The notes: generated from the sequence alone by a model not told the origin. A DNA stretch of 64,000 nucleotides from Methylohalomonas lacus (GCF_024808875.1 NZ_JANUCT010000010.1:1-64000), one strand, 5' to 3'; positions 35,839-45,192 are shown, numbered from the stretch's first letter. Translations and numbers: made by a program.

Positions 35839-37206
35839 ATGGCACAATTCGGCCCCGATCACACCGCGTCAACAGGCTTGGACAGTTCCATGGTCACGAT
35901 CAATCTGCTTAACCCCGGTCTGCAGCTCACTAGGACGTTGCCCTCGATCCTGATCTCGGTGTTTCTGTTCATGATGGCGGTTGGCCTGCTGAACATCTTC
36001 CTTAGCGTGCGCATGTCGCTGGGTGCCGTAAACGCGCAGGTGATCGGTATCGTCATGGCCAGTTACTTCGGCGGCATGATGGCCGGCTCGCTGTATGCCC
36101 GCACAATAGTCGCCCGCGTCGGCCATATTCGCTCGTTTACGGCGTTCGCCGCCGTGGCCACGATCTCGGTCATCCTGCACGGGCTATTCGATTCGCTGGC
36201 AACCTGGTCTGTATTGCGTGCCCTGACCGGTTTCTCGCTCGCCGGCATGTACCTGGTTATCGAAAGCTGGCTGCAGGAAATCGCTACGCAGGGCGATCGT
36301 GGCCGGCTGTTTTCCTTTTACATGATCAGCAACTACCTCGGCATGGCCGCCGGCCAGCTCATGCTCAACGTTGGCGACCCGGTCGGCATCGAACTGGTCC
36401 TGGTTACCGCGCTGCTGTTCGCCCTGTGCCTGATCCCGATCGCACTGACCCGGGCGACGCATCCGGCCCAGATCGAGGTACACAAAATCCGGTTTCTGGA
36501 TTTCATGCGCCGTGCACCCCAGGGCTCGCTCGGTTCGTTCAGCTCGGGCATGATCATCGGTGCCTACCTGACACTGGCGCCGGCCTGGGGCATCCAGCAC
36601 GGTCTCAGCAGCGCCAAGATATCGCTGTTTATGGCACTGTCGATCATCGGTGGTCTCATCCTGCAGTGGCCGATCGGCAAGCTTTCGGATCGTTACGACC
36701 GCGGGTTGCTGATGCTGGTTCTGGGGCTCGCCATGGTCGTCATGCCGCTGAGCTTTATCTTCAATCTGGGCGGCCCGGGCTTGACGCTGCTCAGCGCGCT
36801 GATCTTTGGCGGCATCGCCTACAGTGTCTACCCGCTCAGCGTCTGCCATGCCAATGATCAGACCCCCCACGGCCAGTTCGTCATGACCACCACCGTCATG
36901 CTGCTGCTCTACGGCATCGGTGCGGCAATCGGACCGCTGCTGGCGGCGCTGTTCATGTGGCTGCTGGGCTCCAGTGGCTTGTTCGTTTTCATCATGATCA
37001 CGGCGGCGCTCGTCGCTGCATTCATGTGGCGCTGGCATGACACCGCACCGGACAGGCATCAAACGGCCTTCATGGCGGTACCGCGAACGACCCCGCTGGC
37101 GCCGGAACTCGACCCGCGTTCCGAGGAAGATCATCTGTACGAAGCTGACGATACGGATGAACCTGATGAACAGGAAACAGAAACCATACAGGACCTGAAA
37201 ATATGA
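35839..37206 (+). CDS. MFS transporter, YcaD-like
   Basis: A major facilitator superfamily protein of up to 455 residues with about 12 hydrophobic helices and the MFS signature in GLILQWPIGKLSDRYDRGLLM. It resembles the YcaD group (LLNIFLSVRMSLGAVNAQVIG, GSLYARTIVARVGHIRSF). The N-terminus is unsure: an ATG at 35839 or one at 35890 (MVTINLLNPG). A charged acidic tail follows the last helix. The final 4 bases overlap the next gene (ATGA). The substrate is unknown. Confidence 0.85.
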   Translation: MAQFGPDHTASTGLDSSMVTINLLNPGLQLTRTLPSILISVFLFMMAVGLLNIFLSVRMSLGAVNAQVIGIVMASYFGGMMAGSLYARTIVARVGHIRSFTAFAAVATISVILHGLFDSLATWSVLRALTGFSLAGMYLVIESWLQEIATQGDRGRLFSFYMISNYLGMAAGQLMLNVGDPVGIELVLVTALLFALCLIPIALTRATHPAQIEVHKIRFLDFMRRAPQGSLGSFSSGMIIGAYLTLAPAWGIQHGLSSAKISLFMALSIIGGLILQWPIGKLSDRYDRGLLMLVLGLAMVVMPLSFIFNLGGPGLTLLSALIFGGIAYSVYPLSVCHANDQTPHGQFVMTTTVMLLLYGIGAAIGPLLAALFMWLLGSSGLFVFIMITAALVAAFMWRWHDTAPDRHQTAFMAVPRTTPLAPELDPRSEEDHLYEADDTDEPDEQETETIQDLKI

Positions 37207-37556
37207 AAACGCCAACCCTGGCTAGTGAACACCAGTCGCTACTGGAAGCAGCCATCCAGCAGCTGAGCCAGGATAGCCTGTGCCTGGAAATCCGCCATTA
37301 TCCCGCGGTCGTTGCCACGGCAAACGGCGATACGCTGCATCTGCTCGTGATCATGCAACGCGAACTGACCCAGGCCGAGCGTCGCAACACCATGGCGACG
37401 CTGCAACAACTTGCCGAGCAGCACAACACGAAAATCGACGTCCTATTTTCGTCACCGAAAGTCTGGCGCGATCTGAAAAATCTGGTCAGCCCGTTCACCC
37501 ACATCGACCGCACCGCCGTCATCGACTGGCAGCTCGATAACCAGGGAATGCGCTAA
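37203..37556 (+). CDS. Hypothetical protein coupled to the MFS gene
   Basis: A 117-residue soluble protein of mixed alpha/beta character, not recognised. It begins MKTPTLASEHQSLL and contains LHLLVIMQRELTQAERRNTM. The ATG overlaps the MFS stop by 4 bases, so the two are translated together; it may serve the transporter, but nothing in the sequence proves it. Confidence 0.65.
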   Translation: MKTPTLASEHQSLLEAAIQQLSQDSLCLEIRHYPAVVATANGDTLHLLVIMQRELTQAERRNTMATLQQLAEQHNTKIDVLFSSPKVWRDLKNLVSPFTHIDRTAVIDWQLDNQGMR

Positions 37557-37620
37557 CAGTATCCAGCAAGAGTTTATTGGCAGAGCCGGGTACCACACAG
37601 AAGATTTACCACCTGACTGC

Positions 37621-38355
37621 TCATTCCCAGGACATCGTCTCCAGGTGTTCACGCAGGTGTGACGAACTGCGGAAACGCTTGAGGATCAAGGAACGCTTCA
37701 GACCACAGCAGATGCGCTTGACCGCGTCCGGCTGGCGCGAGTAATGCTTCTGCCCACCGAGCGCATCATAGAACAGCCGGACCATATCGAGAATATCCCC
37801 CTGAATGTTTTCACGCTTCGGATAGGACCAGTGAAACATGTCGAGCAACTTGAGTTCGAAACCGAGACCGAAGCGGCTGACGATAATATTGTCGGCATGC
37901 AGGTCGCCGTGGTACTCACCCAGATGATGAATGGCCTCCATGCCCACCGCCAGCGCGTGCAGCAGGTGGATCGCCTGGAACGGACTCAGTCGACCGCCGC
38001 GCTGCTTCTTCAGGAACTGCGATAACAGCTCGCCCTCGACGAACTCGGACACCAGCACCGTGATCGGGATGCCGCGGTAGGTGATGGTCTCCTCGGTGTG
38101 ATACTGGATGATGATCGGGCAGTGGCGCAGACGGTGGAGCTTGCAGGCGTAGGTGCGCGCGGTCTTGTTGCCCGGATTGCGCTGGGGATAGAACAGTTTG
38201 GCGGCACGCTCGATGCCGGTATTGCGCTCACGGATCTGGTAGACCTCGCCCTCCCAGCCGGCACCAAGCTTTTCCACCACCTCGTATTTCTGGCTGATGG
38301 CGCGACCCGGCTGCAGGTTGAAAGCGTCGATCCTGGATGATTTTCTGGCTGCCAT
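37621..38355 (-). CDS. Divergent serine/threonine protein kinase-like protein
   Basis: A 244-residue protein with a kinase fold. It has a glycine loop (VEKLGAGWEGEVYQI), an ATP-site lysine in AAKLFYP, a catalytic loop HGDLHADNIIV that keeps the catalytic Asp and Asn but is more like aminoglycoside/APH and lipopolysaccharide kinases than HRDLKPEN, and a metal aspartate in LKLLDMFHW in place of DFG. No membrane segment. It is divergent from the bactofilin gene. AGGGGAG precedes the ATG at 38355. Activity is plausible but target unknown. Confidence 0.8.
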   Translation of the reverse strand: MAARKSSRIDAFNLQPGRAISQKYEVVEKLGAGWEGEVYQIRERNTGIERAAKLFYPQRNPGNKTARTYACKLHRLRHCPIIIQYHTEETITYRGIPITVLVSEFVEGELLSQFLKKQRGGRLSPFQAIHLLHALAVGMEAIHHLGEYHGDLHADNIIVSRFGLGFELKLLDMFHWSYPKRENIQGDILDMVRLFYDALGGQKHYSRQPDAVKRICCGLKRSLILKRFRSSSHLREHLETMSWE

Positions 38356-38495
38356 GGCGCTCCCCTGAAAAGCCCGCTCATTGTATTACAGCGCCGTCCA
38401 CGGACAAGCTGGATAATGCGGCCCCGGTCGCGGCAGAGATTGAATGATTTGCTATGCCAGTCACAGTAATCAACCGGTAATTCGTGCTGGACGGG

Positions 38496-38523
38496 TAGAC
38501 AGCGGCCGGTTCAGGCATATACT
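38496..38523 (+). promoter_or_regulatory. Sigma-70 promoter of the bactofilin gene
   Basis: A -35 box TAGACA (38496-38501) and a -10 box TATACT (38518-38523) are spaced by 16 bases, about 65 bases before the bactofilin start. It also lies between this gene and the divergent kinase gene. Confidence 0.5.
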
Positions 38524-38587
38524 TTAAAAGGTGTCTCCTGGGGAGGAGGACAACCAGCGGTATAACCTCAACCCCAAGAGGACGACT

Positions 38588-39205
38588 ATGTTTGATTTCA
38601 ACAAGCGCGACGCAGCCGCGAAAGACGACGACTTCTATCCCAACGACGAGGCAGCCATGGAAACCGGCAGCCCGCAACCGGCCCCGGCCCGTCAGGCCGC
38701 GACCAGCGGCCGCCGTGAAGCCGCGGTAATCGGCCCTTCCATTCACATCAATGGCGATCTCAGGGGCGAGGAAGACCTGATCATCGAGGGCGAGGTCAAG
38801 GGCACGGTCAACCTCAAGCACAATGCCCTGACGATCGGCAGCCAGGGCAAGGTCACCGCCGACGTCTACGCCAACAGCATCAATGTTGACGGTTTCATGG
38901 AAGGTGACCTGTACGGCGCCGAACGCATCAGCATCCGCAAGACCGCGGAAGTGCGCGGCAATATCATCTCGCCGCGCGTCAGCCTGGAAGACGGCGCCCG
39001 CTTCAAGGGCTCGATCGAGATGGACCCGGAATCCGAGGCATTGCAGAAGGCCTTCGCCGACAACCGCGGCAACGGCAAGACCACCGCGTTCCCCGGCAAA
39101 CAGGCAGGCAGCGGTGACAGCAAACCGGCCGCCAGCCCGGAATCGACCGCTTCAAGCAGCCCGGATACGACGGCGCAGGCCGCCAAGGGAGGCACCGCTG
39201 GTTGA
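38588..39205 (+). CDS. Bactofilin (polymer-forming cytoskeletal protein)
   Basis: A 205-residue protein. The central beta-helix domain (about residues 48-150, ending near the GSIEM repeat) has regularly spaced glycines and hydrophobics: GPSIHINGDLRGEEDLIIEG, KVTADVYANSINVDGFMEG. The N- and C-terminal tails are low-complexity (A, S, P rich). Bactofilins polymerise without nucleotides and mark cell poles or wall-synthesis sites. The ATG at 38588 follows AAGAGGA; an in-frame start at 38531 lacks the ribosome site. Confidence 0.93.
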   Translation: MFDFNKRDAAAKDDDFYPNDEAAMETGSPQPAPARQAATSGRREAAVIGPSIHINGDLRGEEDLIIEGEVKGTVNLKHNALTIGSQGKVTADVYANSINVDGFMEGDLYGAERISIRKTAEVRGNIISPRVSLEDGARFKGSIEMDPESEALQKAFADNRGNGKTTAFPGKQAGSGDSKPAASPESTASSSPDTTAQAAKGGTAG

Positions 39206-39226
39206 CGTAATCGCCCCTGAGCAGTC

Positions 39227-39862
39227 GTGAGTGCCGTCAGTACCGCCGTCGGGCGGAACGAACCTTTGGCGCCCGAGGCGCTGAAGGCGCCGCTGTTTGT
39301 TTCGCTCGCCGAGAAAATGCTCGCCGGTGGCCGCTGGGTCGTGCTCGATCTCGGGCCGGCGCAGGCGGCGACGATCGGCTTTCTCAACCAGTTCCGCTGC
39401 CGGCTGGAGATCGCCGACCTGCCGGTCTCCATCGAGTCGCTGAATGCCGAGGCGGACAAGGCACAGTGCCGACAGCTGGCCGAATCCGTCCTGCCGGCCT
39501 GCAGTTCGGAACCCGTTGACATGGTGCTGTGCTGGGATCTGCTCAACTACCTGCAGCGGCCAGCACTGACGGCGGTCATGGCCGAGATTGCCGGACGTGC
39601 ACAGCCGGGTACACTGGTTCATGCGCTGATCGTCTATTCCGGCAAGCAGATGCCGGAACGACCCGGTCCGTACTACCCGGTGTGGGAAGCCGACGATGAC
39701 GCCCTGACCTCGACCCGGCTGGCGAACATCCGCATGACCAGCCGCGAATGCGAGGCACCGCGCTATACGCCGGACGACCTGGCCCACTGCATGTCGGACT
39801 ACCGCATCGAGCGGGCCAAGCTGCTCAGCAATGGCATGCAGGAATTCCTGTTCCACTTGTAA
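39227..39862 (+). CDS. Class I methyltransferase-like protein
   Basis: A 211-residue protein starting with GTG at 39227. It recalls an S-adenosylmethionine-dependent methyltransferase in the arrangement VVLDLGPAQAATIGFL (motif I), VDMVLCWDLLNYL and GTLVHALIVYSG (motif IV/V region), but the glycine-rich motif is degenerate, so binding of SAM is not certain. It follows the bactofilin by 21 bases and may be in the same unit. The substrate is unknown. Confidence 0.7.
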   Translation: MSAVSTAVGRNEPLAPEALKAPLFVSLAEKMLAGGRWVVLDLGPAQAATIGFLNQFRCRLEIADLPVSIESLNAEADKAQCRQLAESVLPACSSEPVDMVLCWDLLNYLQRPALTAVMAEIAGRAQPGTLVHALIVYSGKQMPERPGPYYPVWEADDDALTSTRLANIRMTSRECEAPRYTPDDLAHCMSDYRIERAKLLSNGMQEFLFHL

Positions 39863-39909
39863 TCGTGTATCAGAACAACACGCCACCTGTCTGAATCCTG
39901 AAGTCACCA

Positions 39910-40500
39910 ATGACGTACCGACTCGTTGTGATCCTGCTACTGGGCACCGCCCTGCTCGGCTGTACCAGCACCAAACAGACGCTGCCGGCCCGCAGCGCCA
40001 CCGAACAGCTGCTCATTTCCGGGGCCGCCGATGCAGCGGCAAGGAAACTGACACTCGAGCTGCCGGCAGATACGCGCGTCTGGCTGCAGACCTCGAGATT
40101 CAAGGACGGCGACGGTCAATACGCCGTCGGCGCAATTCGCCAGCATTTGCTGGAACAGGACCTGCGCATGGCCAGGTCAGCGGACAGCGCCGACGTCATC
40201 GTCGAGGTGCGTGCCGGCGCCCTGTCCATCGACGAACGCCGAACCCTGTTCGGTACGCCCAGCATCGAAGTGCCGGTGCCGTTTGCGACAGCGCCCGAGC
40301 TGCCGGAACTCCCCCTCTTCAAGAAAGAGCAGCAGGAAGGCGTCGCCAAGATCGCGGCCTTTGCCTACGACGCGGATGACGGCGCGCTGATCGCCAGTAC
40401 CGACCCGACCTTCGGCTTCTCCAACCTCACCCGCTGGCGCGTACTGCTGTTTGTCAGCTGGACCACCAGCGATCTCATACCCGCGGGCGCGCGTGACTAG
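39910..40500 (+). CDS. Lipoprotein, DUF6655-type
   Basis: A 196-residue lipoprotein with the signal VVILLLGTALLGC, lipidated at about Cys18. The region RRTLFGTPSIEVPVPFATAP is the most conserved-looking part and resembles the DUF6655 family, by memory only. The body is probably periplasmic, with no catalytic motif seen. It follows the methyltransferase-like gene by 47 bases and ends convergently with the flavoprotein gene. Confidence 0.72.
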   Translation: MTYRLVVILLLGTALLGCTSTKQTLPARSATEQLLISGAADAAARKLTLELPADTRVWLQTSRFKDGDGQYAVGAIRQHLLEQDLRMARSADSADVIVEVRAGALSIDERRTLFGTPSIEVPVPFATAPELPELPLFKKEQQEGVAKIAAFAYDADDGALIASTDPTFGFSNLTRWRVLLFVSWTTSDLIPAGARD

Positions 40501-40524
40501 CCGCTTACCGGTACAGCTAAGCCG

Positions 40525-41721
40525 CTAGACATACTGACCCGCCGCATAACCCGACGCCCAGGCCCACTGGAAGTTGTGCCCGCCCAGGTGGCCCGTGACG
40601 TCGACCACTTCGCCGATGAAATACAGACCCGGATGATCGCGGCAGGCCAGGGTCTTTGACGACAACGCTGTCGTATCAATACCGCCGAGCGTCACCTCGG
40701 CAGTGCGGTAACCCTCGGTACCGGACGGCCATACCGTCCACGGCTGGCAATGCGCCGCAACCTGCTCGATATCAGCGTCGCTCAGTTGGCCCAGCGGCTT
40801 ATTCTCCAGCCACAGTTCGCACCAGCGCTGCGCCACGCGCCGGGTCAGTCGCTCGCCGAGCAGATTCTTCAATACCAGCTTTGGCCGCTGCTCGCGCTGC
40901 GCGCGTAGATGTTCGACCAGGTCCATGTCGGGGAACAGATCGATCTGCAGGGGCTGGCCGGGCTGCCAGTAACTCGATGCCTGCAGGATGGCCGGTCCAC
41001 TCAGACCCTTGTGGGTGAACAGGAGATTCTCGCGAAATTCGACGCCGTCTGCCGCCGTGACGCTATCCAGCGACACGCCGGCCAGGTCCTGCAACTGTTT
41101 CAGCTTGCGACCGTCGAAAGTCACCGGCACCAGCGCTGCCCGTGTCGGCTGCACCGGGATACCCAGCGAGTGCGCCAGTTCGTAGCCGAAACCGGTCGCA
41201 CCCATTTTCGGGATCGACAGCCCGCCGGTCGCGATCACCAGTGATTCGCAGGACAGCTCCCCTTGCGGCGTGACCAGCCGGTACGGCTCACCGGTTTGCG
41301 CTATGCGCACCGGCGAATGCGTGCGCACTGTAACTCCGGCAGCCGCGCACTCGGCCAGCAGCAGGCGGACGATGTCCTTTGACGACTCGTTGCAGAACAG
41401 CTGGCCGAGCTTCTTCTCGTGATAACCGATGCCATGCTTTTCCACCAGTGCGATGAAGTCCCATGGCGTATAGCGGCCCAGCGCTGATTTCATGAAATGC
41501 GGGTTCGCCGAGATGAAATTCTCCGGCGTCGAATACAGGTTGGTGAAATTGCAGCGCCCGCCGCCGGACATGAGAATCTTCTTGCCGACCCGGTTGGCAT
41601 GATCCAGCACCAGCACCCGCCGGCCGCGCTGACCGGCCGTGATCGCGCACATCAATCCGGCCGCGCCGGCGCCGACGATGATCACATCATAATGGGGAAT
41701 ATTGGCGCTTGCGTCTGACAT
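40525..41721 (-). CDS. FAD-dependent oxidoreductase, HI0933/YhiN family
   Basis: A 398-residue flavoprotein. The dinucleotide-binding N-terminus is VIIVGAGAAGLMCAITAGQRG, and the family signature GGGRCNFTN (in RVGKKILMSGGGRCNFTN) is intact. A second signature (FIGEVVDVTGHLGGHNFQWA) lies near the C-terminus and closes the FAD site. Length is that of YhiN/BaiN-like proteins (about 400). The physiological substrate is not established. It is divergent from mgtE. Confidence 0.9.
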   Translation of the reverse strand: MSDASANIPHYDVIIVGAGAAGLMCAITAGQRGRRVLVLDHANRVGKKILMSGGGRCNFTNLYSTPENFISANPHFMKSALGRYTPWDFIALVEKHGIGYHEKKLGQLFCNESSKDIVRLLLAECAAAGVTVRTHSPVRIAQTGEPYRLVTPQGELSCESLVIATGGLSIPKMGATGFGYELAHSLGIPVQPTRAALVPVTFDGRKLKQLQDLAGVSLDSVTAADGVEFRENLLFTHKGLSGPAILQASSYWQPGQPLQIDLFPDMDLVEHLRAQREQRPKLVLKNLLGERLTRRVAQRWCELWLENKPLGQLSDADIEQVAAHCQPWTVWPSGTEGYRTAEVTLGGIDTTALSSKTLACRDHPGLYFIGEVVDVTGHLGGHNFQWAWASGYAAGQYV

Positions 41722-41915
41722 CGACGCTATTTTACGCGAGCGGCAGGCCGGCGCGTCACTATATATTCCCTGTATTCCCTCGATTCAGCCATGGCGCCGA
41801 AGCAGACCACCGCACCGGTTCGAATGACCTTGCCTCCGGGAAAGCCATGGTTTGCGGCCGTTGCCGGGCTTGCCTGTATACTGGATGCATACAGCCCATC
41901 TCCAAGGAGCAGATC

Positions 41916-43094
41916 ATGCCGCGCAGCCCGGGAATGATTGAACTGGTCGACGACATCAAGCTGAAAACACCGGAAGATGCCGCCGAGCAACTGGCGAAAA
42001 TGCCGCCTGACGAAATCCAGTTCGTGCTCTCACGTCTGAATAGCGAGCAGGCTAACAAGATCGCCTCACATCTCGCTGAAAGCGCCACGCCCGAGGATCA
42101 GGCAACCCGGGCGGTCATCTCCGGCCTTGAAGAAACCGTCGGCGAGCTGATGACCACCACGCCCGCCATCCTGCCGTCCAGCTATACGGTGGCCGAAGCG
42201 CTCACGTTTCTCGTCAAGAGCACGGACATCAGCGAGATCAGCTATATATTCACCACCGAGGAAGAGCGCCTGGTCGGCGTGGTCGGCATGCGCGATCTGT
42301 TGCTGGCCAAACCGTCGCAAACACTGGCCGACATCATGCTCAAAAAGCCCTTCACGTTTGACCCGAACACATCGGTCCAGGAAGCAGTGAGCGAGGCCAT
42401 GTACCGGCACTATCCCTTGTACCCGGTCGTCGATAACGACGGGCGTATCGTCGGCGTGGTGCATGGCTGGAAACTGTACGAACGTATCGCCTCGGAGATC
42501 AGCGGCCAGGCTGGCAGTCAGTATGGTGTCGACAAGGAGGAACAGATCAGTACTTCGGTATTACAGGCATTCCGCATGCGTCACCCGTGGCTATTGATCA
42601 ACCTGGTCACGGCATTCGCAGCCGCTTTCGTCGTCGGCATGTTCGAGGATACCATCACGCAGGTCGTTGCACTGGCCGTATTCCTGCCTGTACTGGCAGG
42701 CCAGAGCGGTAACACCGGCTGTCAGGCGTTGGCGATTACGCTACGCGGCATCACACTCGGCCAGTTGCGTGACTACCCGGTTCGCAAACTGTTGCGCAAG
42801 GAAATTCTTTTAGGCGCACTCAACGGTGCCATAGTCGGCTTGATAGCGGGTATCGCCATGTTCGGTTACGCCATGGCAACCGAGTCCATGCAGCCACTGA
42901 CACTGGGGATCGTAATAGTACTTGCCATGACCGGCGCCTGCATCGGCAGCGGCATTTTCGGCGTCATGGTGCCGCTGGTTCTCAAACGCTTCGGCGCCGA
43001 CCCGGCCACCGCCAGCAGCATCTTCCTGACCACGTTTACCGATATCATCGGCATGGGTCTAATGCTGTTTCTGGCAACGATAATGATCTTGTAA
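41916..43094 (+). CDS. mgtE: Magnesium transporter MgtE
   Basis: A 392-residue channel. The N-terminal helical MgtE_N domain is short here (about residues 1-70). Two CBS domains follow (about 75-210, ending at VGVVHGWKLYERI), then five membrane helices with the family signature AVFLPVLAGQSGNTGCQALAI. In other MgtE proteins, magnesium binding to the cytoplasmic domains closes the pore. The start ATG at 41916 has AAGGAG 6 bases before it; the longer frame from 41709 covers no family residues. Confidence 0.92.
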   Translation: MPRSPGMIELVDDIKLKTPEDAAEQLAKMPPDEIQFVLSRLNSEQANKIASHLAESATPEDQATRAVISGLEETVGELMTTTPAILPSSYTVAEALTFLVKSTDISEISYIFTTEEERLVGVVGMRDLLLAKPSQTLADIMLKKPFTFDPNTSVQEAVSEAMYRHYPLYPVVDNDGRIVGVVHGWKLYERIASEISGQAGSQYGVDKEEQISTSVLQAFRMRHPWLLINLVTAFAAAFVVGMFEDTITQVVALAVFLPVLAGQSGNTGCQALAITLRGITLGQLRDYPVRKLLRKEILLGALNGAIVGLIAGIAMFGYAMATESMQPLTLGIVIVLAMTGACIGSGIFGVMVPLVLKRFGADPATASSIFLTTFTDIIGMGLMLFLATIMIL

Positions 43095-43197
43095 CAGCCT
43101 CAAGGGGCACGGACACCACTTTCAAGGGCATTTCATGGAATTACTGAGGCTTGTTTGAACCAGAATGCCTGCAGGAGGGTGCCCCTGCCATGCACGG

Positions 43198-43683
43198 TCA
43201 TGGGGCTGTAGTACGACTACGCACGGGAATGTCAAAATGCAGTACGTTCTCCTTGCTTCCCAGCCTGGAGTACAAAGCAATCGCTGCCTCGTCTTCGGGC
43301 CCGGTATCGGCCTGCACAAAGATGGTATAAGCCCCGCGATCAACCGCTATGTTCTTCAGTTCCTGGATCAACGCAGTTGCAATGCCTTGTCGTCTGTGCG
43401 CCTCCAAAACCGCGAGATCGTATATATAGATCTCACTGCGCTCCTGTTCAAATTTCCTGAGTTCATAAGCAGCAAGACCTCCTATAACCTGCTCGTCCTT
43501 CAGGGCAACTAGTGCAATGAAATAGCCGCTTCCAAGTAGCTGTTGTATGTAGTCAGTACAGGGCCGGTTTCTGATATAAGCCTCCAGATCACTGAAGACT
43601 TCTCCGAAGATCTTCAACAAGGCATCCATCAAACCCGGATTTTCCTGGGTGATCTGGCGTATTCTCCAGTGAAACTCCATCAT
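43198..43683 (-). CDS. GNAT acetyltransferase like aminoglycoside AAC(3)-I
   Basis: A 161-residue Gcn5-type acetyltransferase. The acetyl-CoA site is RRQGIATALIQEL (R-x-x-G-x-A). The segments FEQERSEIYIYDLAV, GAYTIFVQAD and HFDIPV line up with the AAC(3)-I aminoglycoside 3-N-acetyltransferases as I remember them. The fit is good across the length, so acetylation of gentamicin-type drugs is possible, but a housekeeping substrate is also possible. It lies in the lower-GC stretch beside a second GNAT gene. The start may be at 43683 or one codon later. Confidence 0.8.
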   Translation of the reverse strand: MMEFHWRIRQITQENPGLMDALLKIFGEVFSDLEAYIRNRPCTDYIQQLLGSGYFIALVALKDEQVIGGLAAYELRKFEQERSEIYIYDLAVLEAHRRQGIATALIQELKNIAVDRGAYTIFVQADTGPEDEAAIALYSRLGSKENVLHFDIPVRSRTTAP

Positions 43684-43710
43684 AAACGGCCACCCTTGGA
43701 TCCTATGGTA

Positions 43711-44172
43711 TCAATGTTCACCGGCATTGCTTGTCGGTGCCCGGCACAGCCTTGTCAGGTTTTTTTCCATCTTGATGGTGGGACCATTTTTTTCGACCAC
43801 TTGAAAATCCAACCTTTCATAGAGTTTTGCAGCTGGATTATCCACAAACGTAGTGAGCTTGATTACAGTGTCTCTGTGCCTGTCCAGAAAGTCGGAGAGA
43901 ATTTTTCCCCCTATGCCTCGCCCCTGATAACGGGACGCTATTTGTAGGTTATCAATATAAATTGAATCTTCGCTAACCTTGCAGCAAAAATATCCGATCC
44001 GTTGCCCGTGAACCAGCAGGATTTGAATATTCTCTATAACAAACCCTTTACGAAACTCCGAGTCGACCCATCCTCCCCAATGACGACAGAATAAATCGTA
44101 CATATTCTGCTTTGTAAGATCGTAGCAAAATTCATAGTCGTCTTCGGTCGCTTGTCGTAATCCATATTCCAT
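43711..44172 (-). CDS. GNAT-family N-acetyltransferase
   Basis: A 153-residue Gcn5-type acetyltransferase. The acetyl-CoA-binding motif is seen in YQGRGIGGKILSDFL (Q-G-x-G-I-G) and the end has a motif near KLYERLDFQVVEKN. It is upstream of the AAC(3)-like gene on the same strand (27 bases between). The substrate is unknown. Base composition is lower in GC than its neighbours, which fits an accessory region. Confidence 0.85.
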   Translation of the reverse strand: MEYGLRQATEDDYEFCYDLTKQNMYDLFCRHWGGWVDSEFRKGFVIENIQILLVHGQRIGYFCCKVSEDSIYIDNLQIASRYQGRGIGGKILSDFLDRHRDTVIKLTTFVDNPAAKLYERLDFQVVEKNGPTIKMEKNLTRLCRAPTSNAGEH

Positions 44173-44317
44173 ATATTTGAACTTTCTGGCTCAGAGCCTA
44201 ACTGTAAGTCAAACGGTAGCGACAAACCCAAAATTAGCTTGAGTGACTTTAATATTAGGGCGAAAAACTCTGCAAGGGTGTACTGGATTTAAATAACTCT
44301 TCGGTATTCATGGATTG

Positions 44318-44767
44318 CTAGTAATTCAAGCTGATCGTTAGATCCAGATTTTGGCCGTCGTACGGAAAGCTGGCAGCCTCAAACGAAGGGGCGCTCATCG
44401 AGGCTTTTGCGTCATTTGAAAAGCCGTAGCCTTCCCTGGGGAGACCCAACCAATTAGTGTCCAGCTTGCCGTCCATATTTTCATCATGAATGACGGCCAA
44501 CGCATATGTTCCCGACGGTATATCCAGAAAGTCACAGCGCGCCTGCGTATCCCGAACTTTTATCATCATGATATTAGTCGCGTAGCGCAAAAACTCAGCA
44601 GGGAAGCCCTCAGGTGCTTCGAAAAGCGCGCAAGCTACTGCTCCGGTGCTATTTCTGATATCCAGGATTTTAACATGAATCCCAGGACACGGCGCTTGGG
44701 CAAAGGCGATAGCAGGCAGCTTCATAAACATCAGTAGCACACACAAAGTCAATCTACGAACTATCAT
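44318..44767 (-). CDS. Exported DUF2141 protein
   Basis: A 149-residue protein with a signal peptide (about residues 1-23, LCVLLMFMKLPAIAFAQA). The mature part has the DUF2141 features VKILDIRNSTGAVACALF and GTYALAVIHDENMDGKLDTN, and ends with a plain beta-rich tail. The family has no established function. It is transcribed from an isolated position in the accessory stretch. Confidence 0.85.
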   Translation of the reverse strand: MIVRRLTLCVLLMFMKLPAIAFAQAPCPGIHVKILDIRNSTGAVACALFEAPEGFPAEFLRYATNIMMIKVRDTQARCDFLDIPSGTYALAVIHDENMDGKLDTNWLGLPREGYGFSNDAKASMSAPSFEAASFPYDGQNLDLTISLNY

Positions 44768-44983
44768 AGGATCTGTGTCAGCAGATAACTGACTGTGCAG
44801 GCCAACCGGGAATTTCGATTACTTGACTTACCCATGATATTCCTAATATGGGTTCTACATTGTTTCCGCAAACGTTTAAGTTAAGCGTAGTCATTGTGTT
44901 GATACATTTCCAGTTATCGCCATTCAACAGAGTCATAGACGCGCTCAATGTAATCCAGGACATCCTTACTGGTTAAGGCCAGC

Positions 44984-45192
44984 TCAGGCGTCGACCCCGG
45001 TTTGCCTGATAAGCAAAAAGAGGTCGGGATGGTTGTTACCATATTCGATAATTTCACCACCAGTATATAGACTAAATCCGGACGCTTATCATGGCGATGA
45101 ATGGCAATCATACCGCCCGGCTCGATCGTGGTCCGGCGCGTGAAACTGTTGCCTGAACGCGGCCGGCAATACATTGGCCAGTTCCAGGGCAT
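44984..45192 (-). pseudogene. Frameshifted cupin-domain gene
   Basis: The core IEPGGMIAIHRHDKRPDLVY is typical of small cupins (P-G-G-x-x-x-x-H-x-H-x-x-R-P). After YIL the reading frame has to shift by one base to give GGEIIEYGNNHPDLFLLI and RQTGVDA before a stop at 44984. In the original frame the continuation lacks cupin character. No full-length frame exists, and the N-terminal part cannot be traced clearly into 45193-45384. This is a decayed gene or a sequencing error. Confidence 0.6.

Noticed and set aside
41861-41892. Possible extended -10 promoter and small inverted repeat (CTGTAT / ATACAG) before mgtE
   Set aside because: TATACT is present but no -35 box lies at proper spacing, and the repeat is too short to call a magnesium riboswitch.
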